Part shown: positions 28,872 to 39,811 of the stretch, one piece after another | How the letters are laid out: each line of letters starts with the position of its first letter | How positions within the stretch are numbered: position 1 is the first letter of the stretch | DNA from: Rivibacter subsaxonicus | GTDB lineage: Bacteria > Pseudomonadota > Gammaproteobacteria > Burkholderiales > Burkholderiaceae_C | Direction: 5' to 3' | NCBI RefSeq assembly: GCF_004217215.1 | Contig: NZ_SHKP01000008.1 | Span: 62,001-126,000 of the forward strand | DNA: 64,000 nucleotides | Program-made: the position numbers and the translations under genes | The notes under the pieces: model-generated | Told to the model about the DNA's origin: nothing | What the model saw: only the letters and a program-made list of their open reading frames with translations | The model's database searches: none

Positions 28872-31190
28872 ATGATCGAAATCGAACTCGACGGCCGCAA
28901 GGTCGAGGTGACCGAAGGCAGCACCGTGATGCATGCCGCCGACAAGGCCGGCACCTACATCCCGCACTTCTGCTATCACAAGAAGCTCAGCATCGCGGCC
29001 AACTGCCGCATGTGCCTGGTCGAGGTGGAGAAGGCGCCCAAGCCGATGCCGGCCTGCGCCACGCCGGTGACGCAGGGCATGATCGTGCGCACCAAGAGCG
29101 ACAAGGCGCTCAAGGCCCAGCAGTCGGTGATGGAGTTCCTGCTCATCAATCACCCGCTCGACTGCCCGATCTGCGACCAGGGCGGCGAGTGCCAGCTGCA
29201 GGACCTCGCGGTCGGCTACGGCAAGTCGGCCTCGCGCTACGACGAGGAAAAGCGCGTCGTCTTCCACAAGGAAGTCGGTCCGCTGATCTCGATGCAGGAG
29301 ATGAGCCGCTGCATCCATTGCACCCGCTGCGTGCGCTTCGGGCAAGAAGTGGCCGGCGTGATGGAACTCGGCATGATCCATCGCGGCGAGCACAGCGAGA
29401 TCACCACCGTCGCCGGCGAGACGATCGACTCCGAGCTCTCGGGCAACATGATCGACATCTGCCCGGTCGGCGCGCTCACCAGCAAGCCCTTCCGCTACAG
29501 CGCCCGCACCTGGGAGCTGTCGCGCCGCAAGAGCGTGAGCCCGCACGACAGCACCGGCGCCAACCTGGTCGTCCAGGTCAAGGCCAACCAGGTGATGCGC
29601 GTGGTGCCGCTCGAGAACGAGGCGGTCAACGAATGCTGGATCGCCGACCGCGACCGCTTCGGCTACGAGGCCCTCAATGGCTCGCAGCGGCTGCGTGCAC
29701 CGATGCTCAAGCAGGGCGGGCAGTGGGTCGTGGTCGACTGGTCGACCGCGCTCGAGTACGTCGCCAACGGCCTGCAGCAGGTCAAGGCCGACCACGGCGC
29801 GGCCGCCATCGGCGCGCTGGCTTCGGCCCACAGCACCGTCGAGGAACTGCATCTGCTGGCCAAGCTGGTACGCAGCCTCGGCAGCGAGAACATCGACCAC
29901 CGGCTGCGCCATGCCGGCGCCGAGGCAAGTGCATCGGTGCGCTGGCTCGGCACCTCGATCGCGTCGCTGTCGACACTGGATCGTGCCTTCGTGGTCGGCT
30001 CCTTCCTGCGCAAGGACCATCCGCTGTTCGCCCAGCGCCTGCGCCAGGCGGCCCGCCGCGGCGCGCAGGTCACGGCGCTGAACGCACTGGCCGACGACTG
30101 GCTGATGCCGATGGCACAGCGCATCAGCGCGGCGCCGAGTGCCTGGGTTGGCGCGCTGGCTTCGGTGGCGGCTGCGGTGGCGCAGGCCAAGGGTGTGGCC
30201 GCACCGGTCGCGGTGGCCATCAGTGCCGAGGCCCAGTCCATCGCCGACTCGCTGCTTTCGGGCGAGCGCAAGGCGCTGCTGCTCGGAAACGCCGCCGCGG
30301 CCCATCCGCAGGCCGAATCGCTGCTCGCGCTGGCGAACTGGATCGCCGCGCAGGTCGGCGCCAGTTGCGGCTATCTCGGTGCCGCCGCCAACAGCGTCGG
30401 CGCCCAGCTCGTCAATGCCCAGCCTGGCGTTGCTGGCCTGAGCGCGGCGCAGATGCTCGGCGCCCAGCCGCGCAAGGCGATGCTGCTGATGAACACCGAG
30501 GCGGTGCTCGACGCCGCCGATCCGCAGGCCGCGCGCAGCGCGCTTGGCCGTGCGCAGATGGTGGTGAGCCTGAGCCCCTTCGCCGACGCCAACCTCGACG
30601 TGGCCGACGTGCTGCTCCCGATTGCGCCGTTCAGCGAGACCTCCGGTACCTTCGTCAACGCCGAGGGTCGTGCGCAGAGCTTCCATGGTGTCGTCAAGCC
30701 CTTGGCCGAGACGCGCCCGGGGTGGAAGGTGCTGCGCGTGCTGGGTTCGATGCTCGGCGTGCCGGGCTTCGGCTTCGAGAGCAGCGAGGAGATCAAGGCC
30801 GAGGCGCTGGGCGACCTGAGCCAGTTGCCTGGGCGCCTGTCGAACGTGGCGACTGCCGACGCGGCCGCGGCTGCGGGGCAGGGCGGGTCCTTCGAGCGCA
30901 TTGCCGACGTGCCGATCTACAGCACCGACTCGTTGGTGCGCCGCGCCGAGGCGCTGCAGCGCACCGCCGACGCCGCGCCGCCGGTGGCTTCGCTGCCGAC
31001 CGCGCTCTGGCAGCAACTCGGGCTGCAGTCGGGCGCGAAGGTGCGTGTCACGCAGGGCGGCGCCAGCGTCGTGCTGCCGGCGCGACTCGATGCAACGCTC
31101 GCCGCAAGCACCGTGCGCGTGCCGGCCGGCCATGCCGACACCGCCGCGCTCGGCGCGATGTTCGGTGCCATCGGCGTCGAGAGGGCCTGA
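28872..31190 (+). CDS. nuoG: NADH-quinone oxidoreductase subunit G
   Basis: 772-residue 75 kDa-type subunit. The N-terminal ferredoxin-like part holds N1b ([15 protein letters not shown] and a later Cys), N5 ([14 protein letters not shown]) and N4 (CIHCTRC plus ICPVGAL). The rest is a molybdopterin-oxidoreductase-like domain that lost its cofactor. The extra N7 motif of E. coli NuoG is not seen. It lies 2 bases after nuoF and 2 bases before the nuoH ATG. Confidence 0.96.
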   Translation: MIEIELDGRKVEVTEGSTVMHAADKAGTYIPHFCYHKKLSIAANCRMCLVEVEKAPKPMPACATPVTQGMIVRTKSDKALKAQQSVMEFLLINHPLDCPICDQGGECQLQDLAVGYGKSASRYDEEKRVVFHKEVGPLISMQEMSRCIHCTRCVRFGQEVAGVMELGMIHRGEHSEITTVAGETIDSELSGNMIDICPVGALTSKPFRYSARTWELSRRKSVSPHDSTGANLVVQVKANQVMRVVPLENEAVNECWIADRDRFGYEALNGSQRLRAPMLKQGGQWVVVDWSTALEYVANGLQQVKADHGAAAIGALASAHSTVEELHLLAKLVRSLGSENIDHRLRHAGAEASASVRWLGTSIASLSTLDRAFVVGSFLRKDHPLFAQRLRQAARRGAQVTALNALADDWLMPMAQRISAAPSAWVGALASVAAAVAQAKGVAAPVAVAISAEAQSIADSLLSGERKALLLGNAAAAHPQAESLLALANWIAAQVGASCGYLGAAANSVGAQLVNAQPGVAGLSAAQMLGAQPRKAMLLMNTEAVLDAADPQAARSALGRAQMVVSLSPFADANLDVADVLLPIAPFSETSGTFVNAEGRAQSFHGVVKPLAETRPGWKVLRVLGSMLGVPGFGFESSEEIKAEALGDLSQLPGRLSNVATADAAAAAGQGGSFERIADVPIYSTDSLVRRAEALQRTADAAPPVASLPTALWQQLGLQSGAKVRVTQGGASVVLPARLDATLAASTVRVPAGHADTAALGAMFGAIGVERA

Positions 31191-31192
31191 GC

Positions 31193-32272
31193 ATGATCGA
31201 CACCTTCTACAACTTCGGCGGCGGCCTCTTCGGCGGCTTCTGGCCGGTGCTCTGGAACCTGCTCAAGATCGTCCTGCTGGTGCTGCCGCTGATGGGCTGC
31301 GTCGCCTACCTCACGCTGTGGGAGCGCAAGGCGATCGGCTGGACCCAGATCCGCCCCGGCCCCAACCGCGTCGGCCCCTGGGGCCTGCTGACCCCGATCG
31401 CCGATGCGGTGAAGCTGATCTTCAAGGAGATCATCGTCCCGACGGCGGCCAACAAGGGCCTGTTCTTCCTCGGCCCGGTGATGACGATCATGCCGGCGCT
31501 GGTGGCCTGGGTCGTGATTCCCTTCGGCCCCGAGCAGGCGCTGTCCAACATCGACGCCGGCCTGCTGTTCCTGATGGCGATCACCTCGATGGAGGTCTAC
31601 GGCGTGATCATCGCCGGCTGGGCCTCGAACTCGAAGTACGCCTTCCTCGGCGCGATGCGCGCCTCGGCCCAGATGATCAGCTACGAGATCGCGATGGGCT
31701 TTGCGCTGGTCGTGGTGCTGATGGTCTCGGGCACGCTCAACATGAGCGGCATCGTGCTGAGCCAGGACCAGGGCCGCTTCGCCTCGATGGGCCTGAACTT
31801 CCTGAGCTGGAACTGGCTGCCGCTGTTCCCGATCTTCCTCGTCTACTTCATCTCCGGCCTGGCCGAGACCAACCGCCACCCCTTCGACGTGGTCGAGGGC
31901 GAGTCCGAGATCGTCGCCGGCCACATGATCGAGTACTCGGGCATGAGCTTCGCGATGTTCTTCCTCGCCGAGTACGCCAACATGCTGCTGGTCTCGATCC
32001 TGACCGTCACGCTGTTCCTCGGCGGCTGGCTGCCGCCGATCGACAGCGCGCTGTTCAACTGGATCCCGGGCTGGATCTGGCTCGGCCTCAAGACCTTCTG
32101 CGTCGTCACGGTCTTCCTGTGGGTGCGGGCCACCTTCCCGCGCTACCGCTACGACCAGATCATGCGTCTGGGCTGGAAGGTCTTCATCCCGATCACGCTG
32201 GTCTGGCTGGTCGTCGTCGGCCTGTGGATCCGCTCGCCGTGGAACATCTGGAATCTGGGAGGTGCGGCATGA
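31193..32272 (+). CDS. nuoH: NADH-quinone oxidoreductase subunit H
   Basis: 359-residue membrane subunit with eight or more hydrophobic segments that links the peripheral arm to the pump modules and contributes to the quinone channel. Family motifs [22 protein letters not shown] and [22 protein letters not shown] are present. The start is at ATG 31193; the stop overlaps nuoI (ATGA). Confidence 0.97.
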   Translation: MIDTFYNFGGGLFGGFWPVLWNLLKIVLLVLPLMGCVAYLTLWERKAIGWTQIRPGPNRVGPWGLLTPIADAVKLIFKEIIVPTAANKGLFFLGPVMTIMPALVAWVVIPFGPEQALSNIDAGLLFLMAITSMEVYGVIIAGWASNSKYAFLGAMRASAQMISYEIAMGFALVVVLMVSGTLNMSGIVLSQDQGRFASMGLNFLSWNWLPLFPIFLVYFISGLAETNRHPFDVVEGESEIVAGHMIEYSGMSFAMFFLAEYANMLLVSILTVTLFLGGWLPPIDSALFNWIPGWIWLGLKTFCVVTVFLWVRATFPRYRYDQIMRLGWKVFIPITLVWLVVVGLWIRSPWNIWNLGGAA

Positions 32273-32766
32273 GCACCATCACGTCGGTCAAGGAGTTCTT
32301 CAGCTCCTTCATGCTGATTGAGCTGCTCAAGGGCATGAAGCTCACCGGCCGTCATTTCCTGTCGCCCGCGATCACCGTCCAGTTCCCTGAGGAAAAGACG
32401 CCGCTGTCGCCGCGCTTCCGCGGCCTGCACGCGCTGCGCCGCTACGACAACGGCGAGGAGCGCTGCATCGCCTGCAAGCTATGCGAGGCGGTCTGCCCGG
32501 CGATGGCGATCACGATCGAGTCCGAGGTGCGCGACGACGGCAGCCGCCGCACCACGCGCTACGACATCGACCTGACCAAGTGCATCTTCTGCGGCTTCTG
32601 CGAAGAGAGCTGCCCGGTCGACTCGATCGTCGAGACCCACGTGCTCGAGTACCACGGCGAGAAGCGCGGCGACCTCTACTTCACCAAGGACATGCTGCTC
32701 GCCGTCGGTGACCGCTACGAGGCCGAGATCGCCGCGGCGCGCGCCGCCGACGGCCGCTTCCGCTGA
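32269..32766 (+). CDS. nuoI: NADH-quinone oxidoreductase subunit I
   Basis: 165-residue peripheral subunit with two [4Fe-4S] clusters (N6a, N6b). Both ferredoxin motifs are complete: [12 protein letters not shown] and [12 protein letters not shown]. An N-terminal amphipathic region anchors it on the membrane. The start overlaps the nuoH stop. Confidence 0.97.
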   Translation: MSTITSVKEFFSSFMLIELLKGMKLTGRHFLSPAITVQFPEEKTPLSPRFRGLHALRRYDNGEERCIACKLCEAVCPAMAITIESEVRDDGSRRTTRYDIDLTKCIFCGFCEESCPVDSIVETHVLEYHGEKRGDLYFTKDMLLAVGDRYEAEIAAARAADGRFR

Positions 32767-32783
32767 TCAGCGCAGCCAAGAAC

Positions 32784-33431
32784 ATGACTACCGACTCCGC
32801 GCTCTTCTATCTATTCGCGGCACTGCTGTTGCTGGCGTCGCTGCGCGTCATCACCGCCAGGAGCCCCGTCCACTCGGCGCTCTACCTGGTGCTGGCCTTC
32901 TTCAACGCCGCCTGCATCTGGATGCTGCTGCGCGCCGAGTTCCTCGCGATCGCGCTGGTGCTGGTCTACGTCGGCGCGGTGATGGTGCTGTTCCTGTTCG
33001 TCGTGATGATGCTCGACATCAACGTCGAGCGCCTGCGCGAGGGCTTCTGGAAGCACTTTCCGCTGGCGGCCATCATCGGCGTCGTGATCGCGCTCGAGAT
33101 GGCGCTGATCGTGATGCGCGGCTTCAGGCTCGGCACGGCGGCGCCGGCCGATCCGCTGCTCGCCAAGTTCGGCAACACCAAGCTGCTTGGCATCGAGATC
33201 TACACGCAGTACCTCTACCCGCTGCAGATCGCCGCGGTGCTGCTGCTGGTGGCGATCATCGCCGCCATCGCGCTGACGCTGCGCCGGCGCAAGGACAGCC
33301 GCTACATCGACCCGGCCGACCAGATCAAGGCGCGCAAGGCCGACCGCCTGCGCATCGTGCCGATGAAGCCCGAGGTGGCGCCGGTGGCCGCCGCGGCTGA
33401 AGGCGCGCAGGTCGCAGGAGGCAAGCAGTGA
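32784..33431 (+). CDS. nuoJ: NADH-quinone oxidoreductase subunit J
   Basis: 215-residue membrane-arm subunit with five hydrophobic segments, including [20 protein letters not shown], the conserved third segment that forms a pi-bulge in known structures. The C-terminal 45 residues are charged and end in an Ala-rich stretch. The stop overlaps the nuoK start. Confidence 0.95.
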   Translation: MTTDSALFYLFAALLLLASLRVITARSPVHSALYLVLAFFNAACIWMLLRAEFLAIALVLVYVGAVMVLFLFVVMMLDINVERLREGFWKHFPLAAIIGVVIALEMALIVMRGFRLGTAAPADPLLAKFGNTKLLGIEIYTQYLYPLQIAAVLLLVAIIAAIALTLRRRKDSRYIDPADQIKARKADRLRIVPMKPEVAPVAAAAEGAQVAGGKQ

Positions 33432-33736
33432 TGATCACCCTCGGCCACTACCTGACCCTCGGCGCGATCCTGTTCTCGCTGTCGGTGATCGGCATCTTCC
33501 TCAATCGCAAGAACCTGATCGTGCTGCTGATGGCCATCGAGCTGATGCTGCTGGCGGTCAACCTGAACTTCGTTGCCTTCTCGCACTACCTGGGCGACAT
33601 GGCGGGCCAGGTCTTCGTGTTCTTCATCCTCACCGTGGCCGCCGCCGAGTCGGCGATCGGCCTGGCAATCCTGGTCGTGCTGTTCCGCAACCGCTCGACG
33701 ATCGACGTCCAGGAACTCGACACGCTCAAGGGCTGA
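33428..33736 (+). CDS. nuoK: NADH-quinone oxidoreductase subunit K
   Basis: Small membrane subunit with three segments and the conserved buried glutamates in [13 protein letters not shown] and [16 protein letters not shown] at 33428 gives 102 residues, the usual length, and an ATG at 33431 gives 101. Both lie a suitable distance from AGGAGG (33416-33421), so the choice is open. The start region overlaps the nuoJ stop. Confidence 0.95.
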   Translation: MMITLGHYLTLGAILFSLSVIGIFLNRKNLIVLLMAIELMLLAVNLNFVAFSHYLGDMAGQVFVFFILTVAAAESAIGLAILVVLFRNRSTIDVQELDTLKG

Positions 33737-33806
33737 TCGAGGGATCGGCCGCAAAGACGACATCCTGAGGCGGTTCGCACCAGCGGGCCGCGGAGAGAGA
33801 ACAACA

Positions 33807-35837
33807 ATGTCCGCGCTATCTCAATCAATGCTGACGGTCGTGCCGCTCGCCCCCCTGGTGGGCGCGATCGTCGCCGGCCTGTTCGGCAAGACCGTCGGCC
33901 GCCGTGGCGCGCACTGGATCACCGTGCTTGGCGTGGCGATCTCCTTCGTGCTGTCGGTCATCGTGCTCAAGGCGGTCGCGGTCGACGGCGCCCGCTTCAA
34001 CGCCACGATCTACGAATGGCTCAACGTCGGCGGCCTGAAGATGGAGATCGGCTTCCTCGTCGACGGGCTGACCGCGATGATGATGGTGGTCGTCACCTTC
34101 GTCTCGCTGATGGTGCACATCTACACCATCGGCTACATGGAAGAGGACCCGGGCTACCAGCGCTTCTTCGCCTACATCTCGCTGTTCACCTTCAGCATGC
34201 TGATGCTGGTGATGAGCAACAACATGCTCCAGCTCTTCTTCGGCTGGGAAGCGGTGGGCCTGGTGAGCTACCTGCTGATCGGCTTCTGGTACACCAAGCC
34301 GACCGCGATCTTCGCCAACATGAAGGCCTTCCTGGTCAACCGGGTCGGCGACTTCGGCTTCATCCTCGGCATCGGCCTGCTGCTGGCCTACGGTGGCTCG
34401 CTGAACTACGCCGAGCTGTTCGCCAAGGGGCCGGAGCTGGCCAAGCTGACGATGCCGGGCACCGGCTGGGCGCTGATCACCGCGGCCTGCATCTGCCTGT
34501 TCATCGGCGCGATGGGCAAGAGCGCGCAGGTGCCGCTGCATGTCTGGCTGCCCGACTCGATGGAGGGCCCGACCCCGATCTCGGCGCTGATCCACGCCGC
34601 GACCATGGTCACCGCTGGCATCTTCATGGTCGCGCGCATGTCGCCGCTGTTCGAGCTGTCGGACGTGGCGCTCAGCCTCGTGCTGGTGATCGGCGCGATC
34701 ACGGCGCTGTTCATGGGCTTCCTCGGCATCATCCAGAACGACATCAAGCGCGTGGTGGCGTACTCAACGCTCTCGCAGCTCGGCTACATGACGGTCGCGC
34801 TCGGCGTCTCTGCCTACTCGGTCGCGGTGTTCCACCTGATGACGCACGCCTTCTTCAAGGCGCTGCTGTTCCTCGGCGCCGGCTCGGTGATCATCGGCAT
34901 GCACCACGACCAGGACATCCGCAACATGGGCGGCCTGCGCAAGTACATGCCGATCACCTGGATCACCTCGCTGCTCGGTTCGCTGGCGCTGATCGGCACG
35001 CCGCTGTTCGCCGGCTTCTACTCCAAGGACAGCATCATCGAGGCGGTCCATGCCAGCCACCTGCCGGGCGCCGGCTTCGCGCTGTTCGCGGTCACCGCGG
35101 GCGTGTTCATCACCGCCTTCTATTCGTTCCGCATGTACTTCCTCGTCTTCCACGGCGAGGAGCGCTTCCGCCACAAGCCCTTCCCGGGCGAACACGACGA
35201 CCATGCCGAGCACGACCACGATGACCACGCGGTGCACGAGCCGCACGAGTCGCCCTGGGTCGTGACCGCGCCGCTGGTGCTGCTGGCGATTCCCTCGGTC
35301 GTGATCGGCTTCATGACGATCGGCCCGATGCTGTTCGGCGACTTCTTCAAGGACGCGATCGTCGTCGACCCTGCGCGCCATCCGGCCATGGCCGAGCTCG
35401 CCGAGAACTTCCACGGTGCCGCCGCGATGGCGCTGCACTCGCTGACGACGGCGCCGTTCTGGCTGGCGCTGGCCGGCGTGGTCACCGCCTGGTGGTTCTA
35501 CCTGAAGCAGCCGGCGATTCCGGCCGCCATCAAGGCGCGTTGCGGCTGGCTCTACCAGCTGCTCGACAACAAGTACTACTTCGACTGGTTCAACGAGAAC
35601 GTGCTCGCCGCCGGTGCGCGCCTGCTCGGCCGCGGCCTGTGGAAGGGCGGCGACGTCGGCCTGATCGACGGCATCGCCATCAACGGCTCGGCACGCGTGG
35701 TCGGCATGGTGGCGTCGCTGACCCGCCTGTTTCAGACCGGCTACCTGTACCACTACGCGCTGGTGATGATCATCGGCGTGTTCGCCCTCATGACCTGGCA
35801 GCTCTGGCCCTACCTGGCGCTGAGCCCGGGCCGCTGA
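33807..35837 (+). CDS. nuoL: NADH-quinone oxidoreductase subunit L
   Basis: 676-residue distal proton-pumping subunit of complex I, antiporter-like. It includes FGWEAVGLVSYLLIGFWY, GKSAQVPLHVWLPDSMEGPTP with the key lysine, and a long C-terminal lateral helix region. Near residues 460-483 a His/Asp/Glu-rich loop (EHDDHAEHDHDDHAVHEPHE) interrupts the hydrophobic pattern. The ATG at 33807 follows GAGAGAACAACA; a 70-base spacer separates it from nuoK. A NuoL-specific start slightly downstream (MLTVVPLAP) cannot be excluded. Confidence 0.96.
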   Translation: MSALSQSMLTVVPLAPLVGAIVAGLFGKTVGRRGAHWITVLGVAISFVLSVIVLKAVAVDGARFNATIYEWLNVGGLKMEIGFLVDGLTAMMMVVVTFVSLMVHIYTIGYMEEDPGYQRFFAYISLFTFSMLMLVMSNNMLQLFFGWEAVGLVSYLLIGFWYTKPTAIFANMKAFLVNRVGDFGFILGIGLLLAYGGSLNYAELFAKGPELAKLTMPGTGWALITAACICLFIGAMGKSAQVPLHVWLPDSMEGPTPISALIHAATMVTAGIFMVARMSPLFELSDVALSLVLVIGAITALFMGFLGIIQNDIKRVVAYSTLSQLGYMTVALGVSAYSVAVFHLMTHAFFKALLFLGAGSVIIGMHHDQDIRNMGGLRKYMPITWITSLLGSLALIGTPLFAGFYSKDSIIEAVHASHLPGAGFALFAVTAGVFITAFYSFRMYFLVFHGEERFRHKPFPGEHDDHAEHDHDDHAVHEPHESPWVVTAPLVLLAIPSVVIGFMTIGPMLFGDFFKDAIVVDPARHPAMAELAENFHGAAAMALHSLTTAPFWLALAGVVTAWWFYLKQPAIPAAIKARCGWLYQLLDNKYYFDWFNENVLAAGARLLGRGLWKGGDVGLIDGIAINGSARVVGMVASLTRLFQTGYLYHYALVMIIGVFALMTWQLWPYLALSPGR

Positions 35838-35853
35838 TCAAAGAAGAACACAA

Positions 35854-37329
35854 ATGGGACTGTTGAGCCTCGCCATCTGGCTGCCTATCGCCTTCGGCCT
35901 CGTGCTGCTCGTGCTCGGCCGGGACGAACACGCCAACCCGGTGCGCTGGATCGCGCTGGTCGGCGCGATCGCCTCCTTCCTCGTCACGCTGCCGCTGATC
36001 AGCGGCTTCGACACCACGACGGCCTCGATGCAGTTCGCCGAGAATCTGAGCTGGATCGAGCGCTTCAACGTGCGCTACGCCCTCGGCGTCGACGGCATCT
36101 CGGTCTGGTTCGTGCTGCTGACGGCCTTCATCACGATCATCGTCGTGATCTCGGCCTGGGAGGTGATCACCACCCGCGTCAACCAGTACATGGGCGCGTT
36201 CCTGATCCTCTCGGGGCTGATGGTCGGCGTGTTCAGCGCGCTCGATGGCCTGCTGTTCTACGTGTTCTTCGAGGCCACGCTGATCCCGATGTACATCATC
36301 ATCGGCATCTGGGGCGGACCGAACCGCGTCTACGCGGCCTTCAAGTTCTTCCTCTACACGCTGCTCGGCTCGCTGCTGATGCTGATCGCGCTGATCTACC
36401 TGTACTCCAAGTCGGGTGGCAGCTTCGACATCCTGGCCTGGCACAACCTGCCGCTAGGCGCGACCGCGCAGACCCTGCTGTTCTTCGCCTTCTTCGCCGC
36501 CTTCGCGGTCAAGGTGCCGATGTGGCCGGTCCACACCTGGCTGCCCGACGCCCACGTCGAGGCGCCGACCGGCGGCTCGGTGGTGCTGGCGGCGATCATG
36601 CTCAAGCTCGGCGCCTACGGCTTCCTGCGCTTCTCGCTGCCGATCGTGCCCGACGCCGCGCACGAATGGGCCGGCTTCATCATCGCGATCTCGCTGATCG
36701 CGGTGCTCTACATCGGCTTCGTCGCACTGGTTCAGGGCGACATGAAGAAGCTGGTGGCCTACTCGTCGATCGCCCACATGGGCTTCGTCACGCTCGGCTT
36801 CTTCGTCTTCAACGAACTCGCCATGGCCGGCGGCATCGTGCAGATGATCAGCCACGGCTTCGTCTCCGGCGCGATGTTCCTGTGCATCGGCGTGCTCTAC
36901 GACCGCGTCCACTCGCGCGAGATCTCGGCCTACGGCGGCGTGACGAACACCATGCCCAAGTTCGCCGCCTTCGCGATGCTGTTCGCGATGGCCAACTGCG
37001 GCCTGCCGGGCACCGCCGGCTTCGTCGGCGAGTGGATGGTCATCCTCGGTGCGGTGAAGTTCAACTTCTGGATCGGCATGCTGGCCGCCTCGACGCTGAT
37101 CCTGGGCGCCGCCTACACCCTGTGGATGGTCAAGCGGGTCTACTTCGGCGCTGTCGCCAACGATGACGTCCGCACGCTCTCCGACATCAATGCGCGCGAG
37201 TTCCTGATGCTCTCGCTGCTGGCGGCGGCCGTGCTGTGGATGGGCATCTATCCCAAGCCCTTCACCGACGTGATGCAGGTCTCGGTTGCCGAGTTGCTCA
37301 AGCACGTCGCGGTGTCCAAGCTGAACTGA
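35854..37329 (+). CDS. nuoM: NADH-quinone oxidoreductase subunit M
   Basis: 491-residue antiporter-like proton-pumping subunit. FFEATLIPMYIIIGIWGG carries the conserved Glu, and FAVKVPMWPVHTWLPDAHVEAPT the conserved Lys. It lies 16 bases after nuoL and 10 before nuoN, with all three pump modules in order L-M-N. Confidence 0.97.
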   Translation: MGLLSLAIWLPIAFGLVLLVLGRDEHANPVRWIALVGAIASFLVTLPLISGFDTTTASMQFAENLSWIERFNVRYALGVDGISVWFVLLTAFITIIVVISAWEVITTRVNQYMGAFLILSGLMVGVFSALDGLLFYVFFEATLIPMYIIIGIWGGPNRVYAAFKFFLYTLLGSLLMLIALIYLYSKSGGSFDILAWHNLPLGATAQTLLFFAFFAAFAVKVPMWPVHTWLPDAHVEAPTGGSVVLAAIMLKLGAYGFLRFSLPIVPDAAHEWAGFIIAISLIAVLYIGFVALVQGDMKKLVAYSSIAHMGFVTLGFFVFNELAMAGGIVQMISHGFVSGAMFLCIGVLYDRVHSREISAYGGVTNTMPKFAAFAMLFAMANCGLPGTAGFVGEWMVILGAVKFNFWIGMLAASTLILGAAYTLWMVKRVYFGAVANDDVRTLSDINAREFLMLSLLAAAVLWMGIYPKPFTDVMQVSVAELLKHVAVSKLN

Positions 37330-37339
37330 GGACACCCGC

Positions 37340-38842
37340 ATGAATCCCCTCGATCCCAACGCCGCGATGAACTGGCTCGCCGTCTACCCCGAGATCCTGC
37401 TGCTGACGATGACCTGCGTCATCGCGCTGGTCGATCTCTTCGACAAGTCGCCGCGCCGCACCGTCAGCTACGTGCTGAGCCTGCTGACGCTGGGCGCCGT
37501 CGCGCTGCTGCACCTGCTCTACCTGCAGGGCGGCTTCACGCTGTACGCAATGCAGGGCATGGTCGTCGCCGACCCGATGGGCCACCTGCTGGCGCTGTTC
37601 GCCGCGCTGGCGGTGGCGGTGACGCTGGTCTACGCGCGGCCCTACGCCGAGAGCCGCGACCTGCTCAAGGGCGAGCTGTTCACGCTGGCGCTGTTCGCGC
37701 TGCTGGGCATCTCGGTGATGATCTCGGCCAACAACTTCCTCGTGGTCTACCTCGGCCTCGAGCTGATGTCGCTGAGCCTGTACGCGATGGTCGCGCTGCG
37801 GCGTGACCATGCGCAGTCGACCGAGGCGGCGATGAAGTATTTCGTGCTCGGCGCGCTCGCCAGCGGCTTCCTGCTCTACGGCCTGTCGATGATGTACGGC
37901 GCCACCGGCTCGCTCGAGATCGCCGAGGTCTACAAGGCCATCGGCGGCGGCCAGCTCAACAAGTCGGTGCTGGTCTTCGGCATCGTCTTCGTCGTCGCCG
38001 GCCTCGCCTTCAAGCTCGGCCTGGTGCCGTTCCACATGTGGGTGCCCGACGTCTATCACGGCGCACCGACCGCGGTCACGCTGATGATCGCCGGCGCGCC
38101 CAAGCTGGCCGCCTTCGCGGTCACGATCCGCCTGCTGGTCGAGGGCATGCTCGGCCTGGCGGTCGACTGGCAGCAGATGCTGATCGTGATCTCGGTGGCC
38201 TCGATGACGCTCGGCAACCTGGCCGCGATCGCGCAGACCAACCTCAAGCGCATGCTGGCCTACTCGGCGATCGCCCAGCTCGGCTTCATGCTGCTCGGTC
38301 TGACGCCGACCGTGGTGTTCGGCAACACCTACTCGGCGGCCAACGGCTACAGCTCGTCGATGTTCTATCTGCTGACCTACGTGATCACAACGCTGGCCAC
38401 CTTCGGCGTGATCATGGTGCTGTCACGGCAGGGTTTCGAGGCCGACGAGATCACCGACCTGCGCGGCCTCAACCAGCGCAGCCGCTGGATGAGCGCGGTG
38501 ATGGCGATCTGCATGTTCTCGCTGGCCGGCATTCCGCCGACCGTCGGTTTCTACGCCAAGCTGGCGGTGCTGCAGTCGATCGTCTCCACCAACTCGCCGT
38601 TCTACATCGGGCTGGCGGTGGTCGCGGTGCTGCTGTCGCTGGTCGGCGCCTTCTACTACCTGCGCGTCGTCAAGACCATGTACTTCGACGCCCCGGCCGG
38701 CGACGAGCCGCTGATCGAGACGCCGACCGGCGTGCGCGTGCTGCTCTCGTTCAACGGCGCCGCGGTTCTGGTGCTGGGCCTGATGCCGGGTGCGCTGATG
38801 GCCGCCTGCGCCGACGCGATCCGCATCGCGCTTTCGACCTGA
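37340..38842 (+). CDS. nuoN: NADH-quinone oxidoreductase subunit N
   Basis: 500-residue third antiporter-like subunit and last gene of the complex I set. VVYLGLELMSLSLYAMVALRR and FKLGLVPFHMWVPDVYHGAPT carry the conserved Glu and Lys. All 14 subunits A-N are present in one strand and order, so the enzyme should be complete. No terminator follows; the DUF2818 gene starts 22 bases later and probably belongs to the transcript. Confidence 0.97.
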   Translation: MNPLDPNAAMNWLAVYPEILLLTMTCVIALVDLFDKSPRRTVSYVLSLLTLGAVALLHLLYLQGGFTLYAMQGMVVADPMGHLLALFAALAVAVTLVYARPYAESRDLLKGELFTLALFALLGISVMISANNFLVVYLGLELMSLSLYAMVALRRDHAQSTEAAMKYFVLGALASGFLLYGLSMMYGATGSLEIAEVYKAIGGGQLNKSVLVFGIVFVVAGLAFKLGLVPFHMWVPDVYHGAPTAVTLMIAGAPKLAAFAVTIRLLVEGMLGLAVDWQQMLIVISVASMTLGNLAAIAQTNLKRMLAYSAIAQLGFMLLGLTPTVVFGNTYSAANGYSSSMFYLLTYVITTLATFGVIMVLSRQGFEADEITDLRGLNQRSRWMSAVMAICMFSLAGIPPTVGFYAKLAVLQSIVSTNSPFYIGLAVVAVLLSLVGAFYYLRVVKTMYFDAPAGDEPLIETPTGVRVLLSFNGAAVLVLGLMPGALMAACADAIRIALST

Positions 38843-38864
38843 TCCGGCGGGAGCGGTGCCGCCG

Positions 38865-39170
38865 ATGTCATCCGACGCCGCCACCTGGCTGCTCGTCACG
38901 CTGGCGCTGGTCGGCGCCAACCTGCCGTTCCTCAACGAGCGCCTGTTCGCGTTCGGCCCGCGTCGGCTGCCGCGCAAGTCGCTGGGGTGGCGCTTGCTCG
39001 AACTGGTGGTCTATGGCGTCGCGGTGGTGGCTATCGGTCGTTTGATCGAGGGCCGCATCGGCCAGGTCTCGGCGCAGGGCTGGGAGTTCTACGCGGTGAT
39101 GGCCTGCCTGATGCTGACCTTCGCGGCCCCCGGATTTGTCTGGGCCCTGCTGCGGCGCCGGCATGTCTGA
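38865..39170 (+). CDS. DUF2818 family membrane protein
   Basis: 101 residues with three hydrophobic segments and the sequence VGANLPFLNERLFAFG characteristic of DUF2818 proteins, which are found behind nuoN in Burkholderiales. Function is unknown; a link to complex I assembly or to the neighbouring Nudix enzyme is only suggested by position. The ATG at 38865 is preferred to GTG 38856 because GGGAG lies 11 bases upstream. The end overlaps the next gene by 8 bases. Confidence 0.8.
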   Translation: MSSDAATWLLVTLALVGANLPFLNERLFAFGPRRLPRKSLGWRLLELVVYGVAVVAIGRLIEGRIGQVSAQGWEFYAVMACLMLTFAAPGFVWALLRRRHV

Positions 39171-39801
39171 TCCGGCCGTGCCGGCTTCCCCGGAGCGGAC
39201 GCTCGCCGATCCCGACGCCCACCTGCGCGAGCGGCGCGTCGACAGCGAACAGGTCTGGCGCGGTGGCTTTCTCGAGGTCCGGCGCGACAGCGTGCGCCTG
39301 CCCGACGGCCGCGCCGCCAACCGCGAGTACGTCGTCCATCCGGGCGCGGTGATGATCGTGCCGATCTGCAACGATGACCGGCTGGTCGTCGAGCGCCAGT
39401 GGCGCTACCCGCTCGATCGAGCCTTCCTCGAGTTCCCGGCCGGCAAGCTCGATGCCGGCGAGCCGGGTTTCGATTGCGCGGTGCGCGAGCTGGCCGAGGA
39501 AACCGGCTACCGCGCCCGCGAGTGGGCTCGCGCCGGCGTGCTGCACAACGCGATCGCCTACTCGACCGAGGGCATCGAGATCTGGTTTGCGCGCGGCCTG
39601 GTGGCCGGCGAGGCCCGGCTGGACGCCGGCGAGTTCCTGGATGTGCAGTTCAGCACGCTCGAGGCGCTCGAGGCCCAGGCTGCCGCCGGCGAACTCACCG
39701 ATGCCAAGACCCTGATCGGCCTGCTCTGGCTGCGCCATTGGCGCGAAGGCCGCTGGGACTTGAGCTGGCGACCTAACGCGGTCGAGGGCGGCTGCCCATA
39801 A
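39163..39801 (+). CDS. Nudix hydrolase, ADP-ribose pyrophosphatase-like
   Basis: 212 residues. A perfect Nudix box is seen near residues 92-114: GKLDAGE, then REL and EETGY, fitting Gx5Ex7REUxEExGU. The surrounding sequence (VVERQWRYPLDRAFLEFPAGKLD) matches ADP-ribose pyrophosphatases of the NudF/TrgB kind, which hydrolyse ADP-ribose to AMP and ribose phosphate. Translation is probably coupled to the DUF2818 gene by the 8-base overlap. DUF1178 follows after 10 bases. Confidence 0.88.
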   Translation: MSDPAVPASPERTLADPDAHLRERRVDSEQVWRGGFLEVRRDSVRLPDGRAANREYVVHPGAVMIVPICNDDRLVVERQWRYPLDRAFLEFPAGKLDAGEPGFDCAVRELAEETGYRAREWARAGVLHNAIAYSTEGIEIWFARGLVAGEARLDAGEFLDVQFSTLEALEAQAAAGELTDAKTLIGLLWLRHWREGRWDLSWRPNAVEGGCP

Positions 39802-39811
39802 TCGCGTCGAA

